The translations under genes and the position numbers were made by a program. Of a DNA stretch of 64,000 nt, positions 18,514-27,616 are shown piece by piece. Numbering within the stretch: position 1 is the first letter of the stretch; every line of letters starts with the position of its first letter. The notes beneath the pieces are model-generated. The model did not search any database, was not told the DNA's origin, and saw only the letters and a list, made by a program, of their open reading frames with translations. The DNA comes from Plutella xylostella (Eukaryota > Arthropoda > Insecta > Lepidoptera > Plutellidae). The DNA is taken from assembly GCF_932276165.1 (NCBI RefSeq), contig NC_064000.1, positions 868,001 through 932,000 of the forward strand, written 5' to 3'.

Positions 18514-21380
18514 TTAATCTAATAATCCGCCACGAGTCATACCTGGCCCAAAAGTACCCATAATGCTTGCAGCGTTACCTCTTTGAATAGCAAGAGAGAG
18601 CCTTTGAGCCAAGTACGACCCGGAGCGACGATCATGTCCTCGCGAGGCAATACGGCGGCCTAGATCCCTTATGAGGGCTTTAGCTTCACTACCCCAAACT
18701 CCGCTCGTCTCCACTGCTACAGGGACAAACAAGTAACGGTTTTTTAAATCCGTATACTTTTGGTGCTTTAATCTAGCGGCATTCTCAGCCGCCGAGCCCG
18801 CTACTCTTACCGTTCCTGCTAAATGTGAAGCTGCAAACGTGCTAACACATGTGGCATCCCACAACAAGCTTCTGCCACGCTCCCAGGGGACCAGCGTCAG
18901 TCCATCCGGACGCTTCCCATCAGTGCGACTCAAACCTGGTGGTTCCAGGACGCACGGGATATTCGCCATGACCATTGCCCTCTTAATCAAGTCATTTAGC
19001 GCATGATGTCTTGGAAATCTACCAGCGCACTTGGGACAACTTAGACCATGATGACCCCTTGAGTCTACCAGTGCACCGCAAATACAATGATGCTGCTCAC
19101 ATATGTCGCAGCCGAGCCTTAATGCTACTGCTATTCTCAACGAGTCATCGTCCAAGAGAGTGCCCATTTGAGGAGACGGCAACGCGTGAAGCCAAGAGCC
19201 CGATTCAGGTTTTGATGAAGCCCTCACTCTCGCCAAATCTACACCTATACTGCTCTCCATAATTTTGTCCAAAACAGATTTGCACAGAACATCATCCCAG
19301 GCTTTCTGGACATCAAGGTGATCAGGCAATTTTTTTCCAGGACATTGAGCTTCCCAGCCCTCTAAAGCCTCAGTAACAAAAGGTAAGCGGAATCCGTCAC
19401 CATTAATCGATAAGATCCGAGTGACAAGATCCACTACGCCGTGCGCCGAGGATAGGAAAGCCGAGAGACCGGTCTCTTTGACTCGTCTTATGCCCAGACC
19501 ACCGTGTCTGATCGGTAATGCTGCTTGTCGCCACTGATCCCCCTCCAATTTGATGTTAAGGACTTGCTCCAGGACATTTTTGATACAGTTATCAATATTA
19601 GCTATGTTTGCTGGGAACAACCAAACTGGAGAAGTCCTCAGAGCATATGTCAGCTTCGGCATAGACAAACAGCAGCGAAAGATTGTAAGCGCAACATGGG
19701 CCGGTAACTGCTTCAATCCACTCACTGTCTTGTTGATTCCCTCCCTTTTGCCATCAAGTAGTGGTGGAACACCTTCAGGAAAAATAGGGGCTCCCAAGAC
19801 AGTAAAGTTTGACTTATCCAACAGTTTGATTCCTGGGACTAGATTTGTTATGGTGGACAAGTTGGGGATATTCGGGCTGCAACAGAAAAGTTCACATTTG
19901 TTACTATTTAATTCAAGACCCATTTCCTTAAACATGTCTATGATAGCTTTCATGTCTTTTTCCACCGTATCGATGTTTCCACCAATTGTCCCGTCATCCA
20001 AATACCACACATTCAATGGGGAAGCTAACGATTTAACGACATCATTAATGGCTAAGCTAAAGATTAGTGGTCCTAATGGGTCCCCTTGTTGCGCCCCAAC
20101 CTGTGACGATATGGACTCAGAGTCATAGAACAGCTGGCTGGGCAACGAGTAACACTGGCTCAGAAATGGATAGAGAGTTGGAATGTGCTCCTGTATTTTT
20201 GATAGCATTCCATCTCGTTCAATGCTGTTGAATGCGTTTTTCAAGTCAACCTTAAGAATAATGTCATTAGATGCATTTTCACAACCTGTCATGTCGAAGC
20301 TACGAGTGGCGTGAATTGCTGCCTCACATCCCAAGGCAGTGCCATACCCAAGTTGATGAGGTTGTAGAAATACAGACATCTCCGATTTAACTGCTCGACC
20401 TCCAACCTTAGCAACCAACCGGCGAAAAACCGATCCTACTGCAATCGGCCTTATTCCTCCATCTGATTTTGAAAGAGCGCACAATGAAGCTCCATACAAG
20501 TATGGACAAACTTCCAGGTTTAGCATTCCCTTCAGTAGAAAGTTGCAGAGTCTAGTTAGAGATTCTAACAATTTGTGCCCATTATCACCTGCGGACACCG
20601 AGATCAGCTCCTTCAAGTGCTGTGGTCGCAAGCCATCTAAACCAGCAGCTGACCCACTGTAAAAGGAGTCAACAGCATCAGCAACATCAGAAACAGTGAC
20701 GGATAAGAAGGGTGAAGAAATATTTGGCTCAGGCGGAAAAGATAAGGGGCGCGAAGGTGTCGGGTGTTTTTCTTTTAATGCAGTTATAGTTTCAGGAGTC
20801 CTGGGAGCCAGAGAGCTATCGGAGGTTAACAATCTGACTGCCCCACGTAAATCCCCATCATAGACTTTCGCTTCAATTGCCCTGTAAATTGAACCCTGTC
20901 TGTGTGTCAAAAAACTGTCGTCAACTATCGGTTCAGCAGAGCCGTTAACATTGTCCTTAACTTTAGCTGTAAGAGATCGCTGATCGACACTACTGGGAAC
21001 CCTCAAGGCTGAATAAGGAAAGGTTAACAGATCATACCACTCCTGTCTGCCGTTACTTTCAACACAAAGGTCAATAAGATGAGACAACTTTCCAGCTGCC
21101 ATACACCTTGCACCTTTAGGTATGTGTTTCAGCACCCGGATATTTCTCCTCATAGAAGCCAAGAGATCAAAATTTGAAGTGACCTGAGCATTGCGGGGTG
21201 GGTTAAGGTTCGTAGCAGCAGGAACCGCTGCCGCTGGCTGAGAATGTGCAAGATCATTTTTATGTATACGGCCTATGTGGACATTCAAGCCACGGGGCAC
21301 CACAAATTGCCGAGAAGATCCTGGGCAATGGGGACAAGTGGATGTTGGTTGGGTCATTGCAAATTAATTCATCATCAAGT
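18430..21380 (-). mobile_element. Single-ORF RLE-type LINE, approximate limits
   Basis: Element enclosing the 947-residue ORF. The limits are estimates: about 20 bp of AT-rich leader before the ATG and up to 90 bp after the stop, with no target duplication recognised. The coding region is more GC-rich than both flanks. Confidence 0.6.
18514..21357 (-). CDS. LINE polyprotein with zinc finger, reverse transcriptase and restriction-like endonuclease (R2/R4 superfamily)
   Basis: Intact 947-residue ORF. The protein makes a cDNA copy of its own RNA at a nick it cuts in the target. Visible parts: N-terminal C2H2 finger (Cys8, Cys11, His27, His32), which supports this start codon; RT with DLKNAFNSIERDGM, GAQQGDPLGP, and the catalytic YLDDG (Tyr452-Asp455); C-terminal CCHC motif (Cys758, Cys760, His769, Cys774); and endonuclease motif RPD-X15-D (Pro817-Asp818 to Asp834). 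The order finger-RT-CCHC-PD..D is that of site-specific RLE LINEs (R2, R4/Dong, NeSL, CRE). One finger only, versus up to three in R2. No 28S rDNA flanks are visible, so this is not an R2 insert in its usual site. The unbroken frame suggests recent activity. Confidence 0.9.
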   Translation of the reverse strand: MTQPTSTCPHCPGSSRQFVVPRGLNVHIGRIHKNDLAHSQPAAAVPAATNLNPPRNAQVTSNFDLLASMRRNIRVLKHIPKGARCMAAGKLSHLIDLCVESNGRQEWYDLLTFPYSALRVPSSVDQRSLTAKVKDNVNGSAEPIVDDSFLTHRQGSIYRAIEAKVYDGDLRGAVRLLTSDSSLAPRTPETITALKEKHPTPSRPLSFPPEPNISSPFLSVTVSDVADAVDSFYSGSAAGLDGLRPQHLKELISVSAGDNGHKLLESLTRLCNFLLKGMLNLEVCPYLYGASLCALSKSDGGIRPIAVGSVFRRLVAKVGGRAVKSEMSVFLQPHQLGYGTALGCEAAIHATRSFDMTGCENASNDIILKVDLKNAFNSIERDGMLSKIQEHIPTLYPFLSQCYSLPSQLFYDSESISSQVGAQQGDPLGPLIFSLAINDVVKSLASPLNVWYLDDGTIGGNIDTVEKDMKAIIDMFKEMGLELNSNKCELFCCSPNIPNLSTITNLVPGIKLLDKSNFTVLGAPIFPEGVPPLLDGKREGINKTVSGLKQLPAHVALTIFRCCLSMPKLTYALRTSPVWLFPANIANIDNCIKNVLEQVLNIKLEGDQWRQAALPIRHGGLGIRRVKETGLSAFLSSAHGVVDLVTRILSINGDGFRLPFVTEALEGWEAQCPGKKLPDHLDVQKAWDDVLCKSVLDKIMESSIGVDLARVRASSKPESGSWLHALPSPQMGTLLDDDSLRIAVALRLGCDICEQHHCICGALVDSRGHHGLSCPKCAGRFPRHHALNDLIKRAMVMANIPCVLEPPGLSRTDGKRPDGLTLVPWERGRSLLWDATCVSTFAASHLAGTVRVAGSAAENAARLKHQKYTDLKNRYLFVPVAVETSGVWGSEAKALIRDLGRRIASRGHDRRSGSYLAQRLSLAIQRGNAASIMGTFGPGMTRGGLLD

Positions 21381-22528
21381 AAATATGAAACCTCTTATTT
21401 AAATAAATCATACATTTACATAAATTCATCCAATAAATAATTTAGAAAACAGGCCCTTAAAAAAACCATTCACAATTCATAATATTAATAAAAAAGTATC
21501 ACAGAAATAATGATTAAACATTAGCCAAATGCAATAAAATTTTATAAATTGATTAAATAAATGATAACTACCTACTCCAATCAATAGGTAATAAGTTTAC
21601 ATTATTCATTTTAAAAAAAGTAAGGAAGAATAAAAAAATAAATAATACTAATACAAACAGTATACATCCACCATTGGTTTCATCAAATAAAATTAAAAAA
21701 AAAAAAAAGTTTCGTAATAAGTGGATTCGAACTAGTGTCCTTTAAGTCGACGACGTCGCCTCCGACGAGCCAACCGTACGGGCTATGAGTGTTCCTTAGG
21801 TTGATGTGAAATTTAGCTTCATTCGTGTTCTCTTGTTAAATAATTTAAAGTGAGGTACTCCGAAAATAATGTTCATTAGAATGGACTCCCAACAATTGTT
21901 AAAATTGTTACTAGGTACGCACTTAATTCACTGTTTATGAATATTTCACTGATTGTATGAAGTTATATCCTTCAAAACACCAAACAAAACGATAAGTCAC
22001 TTGCTTCCACTGATGTTATCCGTCGCGCACAGAACTGTATGTTTAGTTTTCGTCCTCCGATCAGCTGTTGTGTTAATTTTACGATAAAAGCAACTTCTCC
22101 AAAATCTTCGGACTGGATAACAGTAGTACAGTTATATCACAATGTATTCTTTGTCGTAGAATGTTGTTGTTGCAACTTTTTTCTGTTTATGTATTTAAAA
22201 ACCAATTAATTATACGGAGCTAATGTTTACGTTACAGAGCGCCCTCTGCCGAGTTTAAAGTTGGATGACATGCCTTCTTTCTGGCACGTATATTAGGGCT
22301 GATAATCCGACAACAAAAGACGGAACACAACACTACCTCGTTAGTACCAAACTATGTTAGAATGAGAAGGATATTTCCAGTAAATGATTAATGGCAAGTT
22401 CACGAGCAAGTTTCATCACAGGAGAGTTCTAAGTAACAATCTTCAATATAATATGATCAATGGAAGTTCGGGGATAATAACATTGGTGGAGCCAATTTCT
22501 GAGGTGGGGCATTGTCTGTTTATTATGT
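21381..22528. other. AT-rich flank with a tRNA-like element
   Basis: 21381-21700 is very AT-rich. On the minus strand about 21712-21795 reads AGCCCGTACGGTTGGCTCGT .. ACTAGTTCGAATCCACTTAT followed by a T run: a B-box-like GTTCGAATC within a possible SINE or decayed tRNA. 21800-22528 has nothing I recognise. Confidence 0.4.
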
Positions 22529-22737
22529 ACTAGCTGTACCCGCGAGCTTCGCTTCGCCTCAAAAAGTTTTCCGGAGGGAATTCCGGGATAAAAAGTAGCC
22601 TATATATTCTTTCTCAGGGTCTTGACCATATGAATACCAAATTTCATTCAAATCCGTCCAGTAGTTTTGGCGTGAAAGAGTAACAGACAGACAGACAGAC
22701 AGACACAGTTACTTTCGCATTTATAATATTAGTTGGG
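22529..22737 (-). mobile_element. Helitron-like (CTGT)n element, copy 3 (reverse)
   Basis: Reverse complement of the family: ACTAGCTGTACCCGCGAGCT at the left, then GGGATAAAAAGTAGCCTATA, GGCGTGAAAGAGTAACAGAC, (AGAC)n and ATTTATAATATTAGTTGGGA at the right. Confidence 0.8.
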
Positions 22738-22858
22738 ATGTGTGTACTTGAGAATTACTGAAAATGAAAGCAGCCCCAAATAATTAAAAGTGAATCTTTA
22801 ATAACTTAACCAACGTGAAAAACCATCGACATTGAATATTAAAAGAATTGAAAATTTG

Positions 22859-23205
22859 GAGCGGTGGTAGCTCAGTCGGGTGAGCGCCCGCTTCTCAATC
22901 AAGAGATGCGGGTTCGAATCCTGGCGCTGACATGTACCAATGAGTTCTTTTCTGAATTTAAGTACAATGTATACCATCGCTCTTACGGTGAAGGAAAACA
23001 TCGTGAGGAAACCTGCATATCTAGATTTAGCACATCAATCTAGATATGTGAACCCACCAACCCGCAGTGGACCAGTGTGGTGGGAAATGGTCCAAGCTTA
23101 GGAAGGCAGTTTAGACCTTGGGGATATGCACAAAGGTTCCATTCGAGAGAGCCAGTTGCAGGTACTTACACCCCCACAGAGAATAGAATAGAATAGAATA
23201 GAATA
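22859..23205 (+). mobile_element. SINE family A, full copy
   Basis: The tRNA-like head GAGCGGTGGTAGCTCAGTCG .. GGGTTCGAATCCTGGCGCTG carries Pol III A and B boxes (22868 and about 22910). The body has ACATGTACCAATGAGTTCTT, CATCGTGAGGAAACCTGCAT, TCTAGATATGTGAACCCACC and ends in (GAATA)n at 23180-23205. Other copies: 79 (fragment), 26478, 47931, 57269. Confidence 0.9.
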
Positions 23206-24417
23206 TTAAAAGTAGCATAACTTGTGAACGGCTAGGCCGATTTTGACAAAATATGGCTAAGAACACTCAGGGCAACAATATCTATGACCCAAAAAACAAA
23301 TATAAAATCGGTTCAGCCGTTTGGAGGGTTAAAAAAAGATCAACTGCTGGACTTGGGTTAGTTATACACCTCTAGTACTCAACTTTATTTTATTTTTAGC
23401 AGCTATTGTTTGTTCACTGATAAAGAATCACCCTGTATAATCGTAACATTTTAATGACGAGACTAAAATGGCGCTGGCTCAAATGAAAGAGTTTTTTTTT
23501 CCAAGTTGAAACTTGATGGTAGAATAAAAATCTTGCAATGAAGCTAAAGAAATTTGCGAAGCTACTTATTAAGGGGAAGTTTTTCTTCCGAGTTTTTTCG
23601 TCATTTTATGTTTTAAAACTCTTGCTACTTTCAAACTGTATTTTGCATCTGATTTTGTACTAAAGAAGATTTAAGAGGTTTTGAAATGGGTTAGAAAGTA
23701 GCGGTACTAAAAAGGTACAATTTATTGAGTAATATGGAGACAAAATTTCTAACTTTCTATTTAAAATGTATAAATATGTTTATTTATTATTATTACCTAT
23801 ACTATTTAGAAAAACGAGCTGACTCACCCCACTTAGGCCCACTTTTGCAACACCCTGTATAACACTTCTATAGGTTTGCCAAATTAAACCGGCCAAAGCG
23901 GCCGGATCAAAAGGCTGTACTTGACACAGGCGCACTAATCTCTTACTTAAAACACAGGATGATGCTTGGAACTTAATTTCAATTTAGGTCATTTTCAGGC
24001 AGAATAAATTTTGCTTATCAAGAACTACTATTCGAGCCTGAATAGCTTAGTACATATATCTAGAAATCACTATTTTACCCGTTATAAGTATGCTTAGTTT
24101 ATTAATTAGTTGCAGAGGTTGAGTTACAATCTTAAACCTAACTCTGATTCTAATCAGTTGTAAAGTAAACGATTCCGTTTTAAAACTGTTATGACCCCCG
24201 TCCGGATACATGCGACTAAGTTGAAGTGATGGAATAGCAAAGCAGAAACACCCTGTATATAACGTCAGTTTAAAGCTCGTTCTGTGCACACTGAGCCCGC
24301 ATGAGGCCACCCTGTATAACGACAGCAACTAGGGCGTGATAGCGATAAAATTGTGACATTGTGCTGCTTTATTTTGGACTCTTCGTGACTGTCTTTTGAT
24401 ATTTATTTACACTCACA
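23206..24417. other. Repeat relics between SINEs
   Basis: 23215-23345 (GGCCGATTTTGACAAAATAT, CGGTTCAGCCGTTTGGAGGG) is part of a dispersed repeat also at 38880, 50490 and 56890. 23812-23862 is the right end of a family-1 MITE (CACTTTTGCAACACCCTGTA). 24055-24262 and 24310 end in ACACCCTGTATATAA and CCACCCTGTATAAC, likely further MITE ends. No coding signal. Confidence 0.5.
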
Positions 24418-24517
24418 ACTTGCACATCGTTATGTGTACCCTAAGTACATTATTCTCATTACAAAAACGGCTATACGGCTATTACGCGAACTTTTATCAC
24501 GTGAGTACAAATGTACA
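24418..24517 (+). mobile_element. SINE family C, left part, split by the large transposon
   Basis: ACCCTAAGTACATTATTCTC .. AAAACGGC .. TATCACGTGAGTACAAATGT aligns with the body of the SINE at 60975-61300. Its continuation (ACAGCGAAAAGCGGGTGACT) is at 31020-31100, on the other side of the 6.5-kb element. Confidence 0.75.
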
Positions 24518-24689
24518 GGGTGGATTTCAACAAGGCCTAAAAAATCTTCATTTCCGTGGACTTTTTTATCTTTAGGTTTTTTATATTGAAAAAGCGTTTT
24601 TATTAAAGTTTTTGTTAATGTTAGTGTTCTTACTTAATGGCTAGCAGATAAGTTAAAAACTTAACGAGATACAGATGATCAAAAATTTC

Positions 24690-24830
24690 GTGCCACGGCG
24701 ATGACACATGCGTTCACGGCAATGAAATAAGCGTCCACGGCAATGAAAAAAACATCCACGGCAATGAAACTAACGTCCACGGCAATGAAAGAACTGTGCT
24801 ATGGATATGAAAGAATCAATCCACCACAAT
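24690..24830. repeat. Subterminal CACGGCAATGAA repeats, left cluster
   Basis: Five spaced copies within about 110 bp: CCACGGCGATGAC, TCACGGCAATGAA, CCACGGCAATGAA (three times), with degenerate ones after. Spacing is about 17-24 bp, roughly two helix turns. The cluster recurs unchanged in copy 2 at 45173-45300. Confidence 0.9.
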
Positions 24831-25084
24831 AAAAAAAACTGTGAGGGAAACGCAAACTTAGACAGATTATGTATGGTAGAAATATTTGGATAGATATTGG
24901 AACGAAAGAAAGAACGACAGTATGTATAAAATAATAAAGAATGTAGTATGGAATTCTTTAAGTAGTATTATGGGGTTCGTATTGCGACTTATAAAAACGA
25001 AATGTTTAATTTCACATTAATATTGTTCACAACATGTAATTAACCTTACCTATTATAACATCTATATTTTCATAAAGTATAATA

Positions 25085-25520
25085 TTATACATGTGGCCAG
25101 TGATGACCTACGGTGCCGAGACGTGGTCTTTAGGCCTCTTAAATAAGCTCCGAGTCACCCAGAGAGCTATGGAAAGGGCTATGCTCGGCGTATCTCTACG
25201 TGATTGAATCAGAAATGAAGAGATCCGTAGATGAACCAAAGTAACCAACATGGCCTATCGAGTCAGTAAGCTGAAATAGCAGTGGGCCGGACACATTGCT
25301 CGAAGGACTGATGGTCGGTGGAGCAGAAGAGTCCTCGAGTGGAGACCACGTACCGGCAAGCGCAGAGTTGGACGGCCTTCCACGAGATGGACGGACGATA
25401 TAGTCAAGTCCGCGGGGAAGCACTGGATGCGGGTCGCCTCCGATCGGACAAGGTGGAAATCATTGGGGGAGGCCTATGTTCAGCAGTGAACGTCCTATAG
25501 CTGAGATGATGATGATGATG
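25085..25520 (+). mobile_element. RTE-type LINE 3' fragment (inside composite element)
   Basis: Plus-strand reading, interrupted by stops: PVMTYGAETWSLGLLNKLRV, TQRAMERAMLGVS, then RTGKRRVGRPSTRWTDDIVK, SDRTRWKSLGEAYVQQ, ending in (GAT)n. This is the C-terminus of an RTE-clade reverse transcriptase with its typical tail. The same fragment is in copy 2 (45560-46005), so it was carried by the element before it moved. Confidence 0.85.
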
Positions 25521-25879
25521 ATGATGATAATATTATACAGTATACGAACTGTTAATTTTATGTAAAGTTCATAAAATATATTATGATATGACATCTGTGC
25601 TGAATTACAAATCACCGAACAAACCACCAAAAGCACCAAAACCTAAAGATAGGTGCAGGTGCACATGTTCGTCAACAGCGAAGTGGGGCGCAGCATGTGC
25701 ACTTAACCGCTCCTGCTCGCTTTCCTCGTCATCGCACCTATCTTAAGGTTTTGGTGCTTGGGGTTTTGATGGTGTTGTGTAATTTTACACAGATTACGTG
25801 ATATGATAGAATATTTTATAAGCTCTATGCTAAATGAAAGTATATTTTAATTGATATAATAATATAAAATATTTTATCA
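25521..25879. other. Interior of composite element with inverted repeat
   Basis: CACCAAAACCTAAAGATAGG at 25636 and CCTATCTTAAGGTTTTGGTG at 25737 form an imperfect inverted repeat around GCACATGTTCGTCAACAGCG. Shared with copy 2. Copy 1 keeps the site AAATGAAAG (about 25834) into which the Tc1-like remnant went in copy 2. Confidence 0.6.
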
Positions 25880-26470
25880 TCATCAGCCTATAATCATCCA
25901 CTGCTGGACATAGGTCTCTCCCAAGAAGCACCACAACACTTGGTCCTCGGCCTTCCTAATTAATCCGGCTACCTGCCTAAGCTTGCACATTTTGACAGCT
26001 ATGTCGGTAACCTTAGTCCTGTGACGGATAACCTCTTTTCTGATACGATCCATTAGAGAAACCCCAAGCGTAGCTCTCTCCATAGCACGCTGAGTGACTT
26101 TAAATCGGTGGACCAGTCCCACTGTCAGTGTCTACGTCTCTGCACCATACGTCACCACTGGCAGGGTGCACTAGTTGAAGACCTTTGTCTTCAGGCTCTG
26201 AGGAATGGCCGAGGAGCATATAATGTGACGATGATTCCCGAATGCAGCCCAACCCAGTTAGATGCACTTTTCAGCCTCCTTGACGAAACTGCTTCTGCCT
26301 TATAGCCGAATAGTCTGCTTGAGGTAGACATAGTTGTCTCACCAACGATCACCGGCTCCCGTTTGATGTGAACATTCTACATGACTCTCGTCTTGCCCAA
26401 GTTCATACCGAGGCCTACACGTTGGAAAGCAGCATTTAGGCCACTTAGCATCCAGCTGAGTTCCTGCGGA
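25880..26470 (-). mobile_element. RTE-type LINE 3' fragment, opposite orientation
   Basis: Starts with ATCATCATCAGCCTATAATC, the reverse of an RTE tail. Minus-strand reading GLVHRFKVTQRAMERATLGV, SLMDRIRKEVIRHRTKVTDI, AVKMCKLRQVAG is the C-terminal RTE segment; further upstream codons continue to about 26470. Also in copy 2 at 47320-47930. Different subfamily from the fragment at 25085. Confidence 0.85.
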
Positions 26471-26477
26471 GATGTAT

Positions 26478-26798
26478 ATTCTATGCTATTCTATTATCTG
26501 CTGGGGATGTAAGTACCTCTCTGGCTCTCTCGAATGGAACCTTTATGCATATACCCAAGGTCTAAACTGCCTTTTTAATCTTGGACCATTTCCGACCACG
26601 CTGGTCCACTGCGGGTCGATGGGTTCACATATCTAGATGTGCTAAATCTAGATATGCAGATTTCCTCACGATGTTTTCCTTCACCGTAAGAACGATGGTA
26701 TACATTGTACTTAAATTCAAAGAACTCATTGGTACATGTCAGCGCCGGGATTTGCACCCGCATCTCTGGCATGAGAAGCGGGCGCTTGAGCTAAAACA
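26478..26798 (-). mobile_element. SINE family A, reverse copy inside composite element
   Basis: (ATTCT)n end at 26478, then CTCTCTCGAATGGAACCTTT, ACATATCTAGATGTGCTAAA, CGGGATTTGCACCCGCATCT and the head GAGAAGCGGGCGCTTGAGCT. The B box is mutated (GATTTGCACC). The copy-2 counterpart (47931-48138) has lost the head. Confidence 0.85.
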
Positions 26799-27160
26799 GA
26801 TCTTATTTATACATAACGTTAATTATAATACTTATTTTGTGATTGTTATTAATAATAAATTATACTGCTCATTGTCTTTCGCACTACCTATCATTTTCTC
26901 CACAACGCCCAAGGTTAACTGGAAGAGAATGCTTTTAGCATTAAGTTCGCCTATGTACAAATTAATTTATGTGCAATAAAGAATTTAATAATAATAATAA
27001 TAATATACATTTAGTTTTTATACATCGCGATACGCACCCGTTTTATCGAACTGCAAAAAGAGGTAATTTGACAAGTCCTGTAGGTAATTTCAGTGATCGG
27101 TATTACCTGTATTACAAAAGATGGTAAATATATTTTTATTTGCCTAATCATACATACCAT
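26799..27160. other. Interior segment present only in part in copy 2
   Basis: 26799-27015 (ending in AATAAAGAATT(TAA)n) is absent from copy 2, where a deletion joins TTTTCCTTC to CGTTTATACATCGCGATACG. 27016-27160 is shared by both copies. Confidence 0.6.
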
Positions 27161-27400
27161 GGCGATGAAAACATATGTCACGGAAATGAATAACCTGGCC
27201 ACGGAAATGAATAACCTGGCCACGGAAATGAATAACCTGGCCACGGAAATTAATAACTAGGCCACGGAAATGAATACGCATTATTTTACAAGACATGGCG
27301 ATGAAATTTTTTTCATTGCCGTGACTTTTTTTTCATTGCCATAGCAAATTTTGGCCACGGAAACCACGGAAATGAAAGCATGGCGATGAAAATCAAGCCA
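27155..27400. repeat. Subterminal CACGG..ATGAA repeats, right cluster
   Basis: CACGGAAATGAATAACCTGG repeats in tandem (21-bp period) at 27179-27260, followed by CATGGCGATGAAA, two inverted copies (TTTCATTGCCGTGAC, TTTCATTGCCATAGC), CACGGAAATGAAAG and CATGGCGATGAAAAT. Copy 2 has one unit fewer in the tandem part. More single copies lie at 27535, 30632 and 30828. Confidence 0.9.
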
Positions 27401-27616
27401 TTAAATATAAATAACAAAAAAGTATTAACTATTCGAAGAAACAAACACTTTATAAGATGAATATTTTCAAAATGCTTTCTTTTGAATGCTTACTCAAGAA
27501 GACAAACTTAATTATATAGAAGTTATATCTATCCACGGCGATGAAAGAAAAAATGTCCAGTGACCAAAAACAAATATAACTTTCACTATAGCGCGAAAAC
27601 GTGGGCACTTGTGTAC

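Noticed and set aside
19550..20128. 192-residue plus-strand ORF
   Set aside because: Antisense to the reverse-transcriptase region of the RLE LINE, which is clearly the coding strand.
18514..21357. R2 element in 28S rDNA
   Set aside because: No 28S-like sequence is visible at either side; flanks are AT-rich unique or repeat DNA.
22859..22931. Possible tRNA gene (A and B boxes)
   Set aside because: It is the head of a SINE: the same sequence with body and (GAATA)n tail recurs at 26478 and 57269, and the cloverleaf would be imperfect.
27155..27400. CRISPR-like spaced direct repeats
   Set aside because: Repeats are short, degenerate, in both orientations, with non-unique spacers, and lie inside a eukaryotic transposon without cas genes.
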